Source: Hahella sp. KA22
GTDB lineage: Bacteria; Pseudomonadota; Gammaproteobacteria; Pseudomonadales; Oleiphilaceae
NCBI RefSeq assembly: GCF_004135205.1
Contig: NZ_CP035490.1
Coordinates: forward strand, 2,249,501-2,313,500
DNA length: 64,000 nucleotides
Direction of reading: 5' to 3'
Shown here: positions 62,103-64,000 of the stretch, in pieces
Layout: each line of letters opens with the position of its first letter
How positions within the stretch are numbered: position 1 is the first letter of the stretch
The notes under the pieces: generated by a model
What the model was told of the DNA's origin: nothing
Database searches by the model: none
The model's input: only the letters and a program-made list of their open reading frames with translations
Translations under genes and position numbers: made by a program

Positions 62103-62927
62103 TTAGAATGTTTCGCTGACTTCCGCAGAGTTATGCTCCATGATCTGGGGCGCGCCGTACACCGCCACCTGATCGTTCAGGTAAATCAACTCGACGCGAC
62201 GGTTCTTCTCATGATGAGAGGAGGTCAGCAACGGCTCGCGGCTTCCCCAGCCGAAAACTTCCACCTGCTCGGGACGGGCGCCGTTGTTCAAAAGGTAATC
62301 CGCTACACGCTGCGCACGCTCTTCAGACAGCCGCTCGTTGTAGGTGGCCTGGCCGGATGCGTCAGTATGTCCGTGTATTTGGATTTGATAGTTAGGATGC
62401 ACGCTAAGAAAATCCGCATGCTGTTTCAGCGCCGACATATCTTCCTGGTTCAGATTGGATTTTTCCAATGGGTAGAAGATAACGCGGGGTTGAGGTGGTT
62501 CGACGCCAGCGAACTGGTTCGCGCCGCCATACTCTTTTTCCAGGGCTGCGGCTGTTGCGTCGTCAAGTACTAGAACAGTCATATCATTTCCCTCCGTGGT
62601 CGAGGCGCTTGTTACTTCGGTTGTTGTGCTGTCAGTGGTTGTTCCTGCAGCGTTTATTGTTTCAGCGGCGTTCGATGTCGTTATTTCTGGGTTGTCATCG
62701 GCCTGGGATAAACCGTAGCTATACAGCTCATCGGCTTCCGAAGTTGACACATCCCTATTATTGTCGGCGACTTCCACGTTATGGGCCGCTGACTTTACAG
62801 CAAAGTCTTCGGAAGGTGAAGACTCAGGCGTTAGATTTTGCGAGCTGCAGGCTGCGATCATGGCCACGGAAAACAGAGTGGCGCTGATGCGGGTGAATTT
62901 ATTCGGGTTCAGTACGGGGTGTTTCAT
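62103..62927 (-). CDS. OmpA-family lipoprotein
   Basis: A 274-residue lipoprotein: signal peptide with lipobox IAAC (Cys near residue 27), a Ser/Thr/Asn/Asp-rich low-complexity linker to about residue 130, then an OmpA C-terminal peptidoglycan-binding domain (YQIQIHGHTDASGQATYNER, then SEERAQRVADYLL and VEVFGWGSREPL). The peptidoglycan-binding Asp in TDASG and Arg in SEERAQRV are present. It likely tethers the outer membrane to the wall. Convergent with the GGDEF-EAL gene. Confidence 0.92.
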   Translation of the reverse strand: MKHPVLNPNKFTRISATLFSVAMIAACSSQNLTPESSPSEDFAVKSAAHNVEVADNNRDVSTSEADELYSYGLSQADDNPEITTSNAAETINAAGTTTDSTTTEVTSASTTEGNDMTVLVLDDATAAALEKEYGGANQFAGVEPPQPRVIFYPLEKSNLNQEDMSALKQHADFLSVHPNYQIQIHGHTDASGQATYNERLSEERAQRVADYLLNNGARPEQVEVFGWGSREPLLTSSHHEKNRRVELIYLNDQVAVYGAPQIMEHNSAEVSETF

Positions 62928-63069
62928 GTCTCTGTCCTGTTCTGTTGTTGCCTTGTGATTGTCATTACAACAACGAAATCAGGCGCGGCTATGGGCCCTC
63001 CAGGGCAATGCGCTGACGAATCATGGCCAAATATGGCGGGTGTCCTGTTTAGGCTGTCTATAGGCTGAC

Positions 63070-63888
63070 TCAAGTACGGAGTCGCGTGGGCTCCACCGGC
63101 GCACATAAAGGTGTGAGCCAATTGAGCAATTGCAGCCGCAACCAGTGCGGGTCTTCCACCGGCAGATCGTGCCCGGCTGTAGGATGCGTGACGCAACGGG
63201 TTTGCCAGGCCTGCGCCATGGCGATAGAGCATTCCGGGTCCACCAGTTTGTCGCCAAGACTGCACACAATCAGGCAGGGCCGGTTCGGCGCGAAATCAAA
63301 TGGGCAACTGAAACGCGCCGCCGCCGCCAGCTGACGCAGAGCATTGATTGTGCGCACTGGGCGCTTACGGCTCCAGCCGGTCCAGACACGCAAGCGCTCA
63401 CGAGTACGCAGTAAAGGAGATAGCGTGAGCTGCATAATCAGTTTCTCCCTGCGGGCAGTGGTGACGCCGACGCCTTTCAGCACCTTGGGCCATACCCGCA
63501 GCCGCAGACGGCTCCACGGCGCGCCATAGGGACGCATGCTGGCGTTGATCAGCGCCAGTCCCGCGACATCTTCAGGATGATTATAGGTCCATTGCGTGGC
63601 TAACATACCGCCCATGGATAATCCCACCAGCACCAGAGGGCGCTTTGTTTCCCAGTGTTCTCGCAGGTCGGAGATCATACTGGCGATGGTGGCGGGGGTG
63701 GTCTCCTGGTTGCGAACGCCGTTGCCGGGAATATCCAGGGTGTGCACGCGAACGTCCAGACCCTTTGCGTCCAGGGCGTCCTGCAACAAGGCGTCAAAGC
63801 CTTCCCAATGACGTCCGTCGCGCATCCATCCCCGCAGCAGGATCAAGTCATATTGATTTCGCGCCGGAAACTCATGGGCCTGGTTCAT
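63070..63888 (-). CDS. Alpha/beta hydrolase
   Basis: A 272-residue alpha/beta hydrolase resembling the BioH/MenH branch. The nucleophile elbow is GLSMGG near residue 95, the catalytic Asp is probably in SLGDKLVDPE and the His in TAGHDLPVEDPHW. N-terminal LILLRGWMRDGRHW is the oxyanion strand. The ATG at 63888 follows the stop of the upstream gene by only two bases, implying coupling. A BioH role is possible but no bio genes are in view. Confidence 0.85.
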   Translation of the reverse strand: MNQAHEFPARNQYDLILLRGWMRDGRHWEGFDALLQDALDAKGLDVRVHTLDIPGNGVRNQETTPATIASMISDLREHWETKRPLVLVGLSMGGMLATQWTYNHPEDVAGLALINASMRPYGAPWSRLRLRVWPKVLKGVGVTTARREKLIMQLTLSPLLRTRERLRVWTGWSRKRPVRTINALRQLAAAARFSCPFDFAPNRPCLIVCSLGDKLVDPECSIAMAQAWQTRCVTHPTAGHDLPVEDPHWLRLQLLNWLTPLCAPVEPTRLRT

Positions 63889-63890
63889 CG

Positions 63891-64000
63891 TCAGGACTCA
63901 TACCACAGGGATAACGCCGCCAGTTCATAGTGTTTGCGCTGGTGTTTGTCCGGCAGCCAATTGCCGTAAGAGCGCACGGCGTTTTTCAGAAAGTCGATGA
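63891..64000 (-). CDS. C-terminal end of an unidentified protein
   Basis: Only the last 35 or so codons are in the window, ending KHYELAALSLWYES. The composition (aromatic and basic residues, LPDKHQRKH) suggests a soluble protein, but I cannot assign a family. It is translationally coupled to the hydrolase downstream. Confidence 0.7.
   Translation of the reverse strand, partial: IDFLKNAVRSYGNWLPDKHQRKHYELAALSLWYES

Overview
The window reads as the chromosome of a free-living marine gammaproteobacterium. The gene families (PlsB, NudC, RapA, PilU, a CrbS/CrbR acetate switch, VC_2705-type symporter) are gammaproteobacterial. The pairing of a bacterial fatty acyl-CoA reductase with a wax ester synthase/DGAT, and the roughly 54% G+C, point to Hahellaceae/Oceanospirillales, most likely Hahella. 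That species-level guess comes from family knowledge, not from a search. Genes are dense on both strands; I see no tRNA or rRNA, IS element, prophage or CRISPR array.

Layout. 1-6.2 kb: 5' part of plsB, then a likely five-gene operon (GldA/F/G-type ABC exporter, nudC, murI). 6.3-11.1 kb: a GNAT-like DUF2156 protein with a methyltransferase, an alpha/beta hydrolase, and a fatty acyl-CoA reductase behind a CRP/Vfr-like site. 11.4-20.1 kb: an acetate-scavenging block with acs, response regulator crbR, the transporter-fused sensor kinase crbS, and a two-subunit sodium/solute symporter. A 14-bp inverted repeat (TATACC-AA-GGTCTA) lies in front of both acs and the symporter operon and is the best candidate for the CrbR operator. 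20-26.6 kb: small conserved proteins, ppnP, rtcB behind a structured leader, an AlaX-type editing protein and a WG-repeat exported protein.

26.65-27.35 kb is, in my view, the most interesting part: three consecutive small-RNA genes of the CsrB/RsmY/RsmZ type. Each has 8-9 GGA motifs, several in hairpin loops, a GGA-looped intrinsic terminator, and a promoter whose -10 box lies exactly 43 bp after a GacA-box-like element. Copies 2 and 3 are about 95% identical tandem duplicates; copy 1 is diverged. They should act as CsrA/RsmA sponges under GacS/GacA control.

27.4-36.5 kb: membrane protein, XRE regulator, an SCP2-like protein overlapping an iron alcohol dehydrogenase, rapA, and an overlapping DUF294/DnaQ-like pair. 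37-42 kb: VOC and PilZ proteins and an unusual operon of a free-standing adenylation enzyme, a TmpA-type membrane flavoprotein reductase and an enoyl-CoA hydratase. 42-49.6 kb: chemoreceptor, YgjP-type metalloprotease, TM2 protein, Smr nuclease, DUF2804, an exported sphingomyelinase and an exported unknown. 49.8-53.1 kb: an IorA/IorB molybdenum hydroxylase with its MocA-like cytidylyltransferase. 53-64 kb: SDR, FMN reductase, DUF938 and DUF4291 proteins, wax ester synthase, pilU, a MASE1-PAS-GGDEF-EAL protein, an OmpA-like lipoprotein and an alpha/beta hydrolase.

Together the genes describe carbon storage and overflow (wax esters, acetate) in a cell with global post-transcriptional (Csr/Rsm) and c-di-GMP (GGDEF/EAL, PilZ) control.
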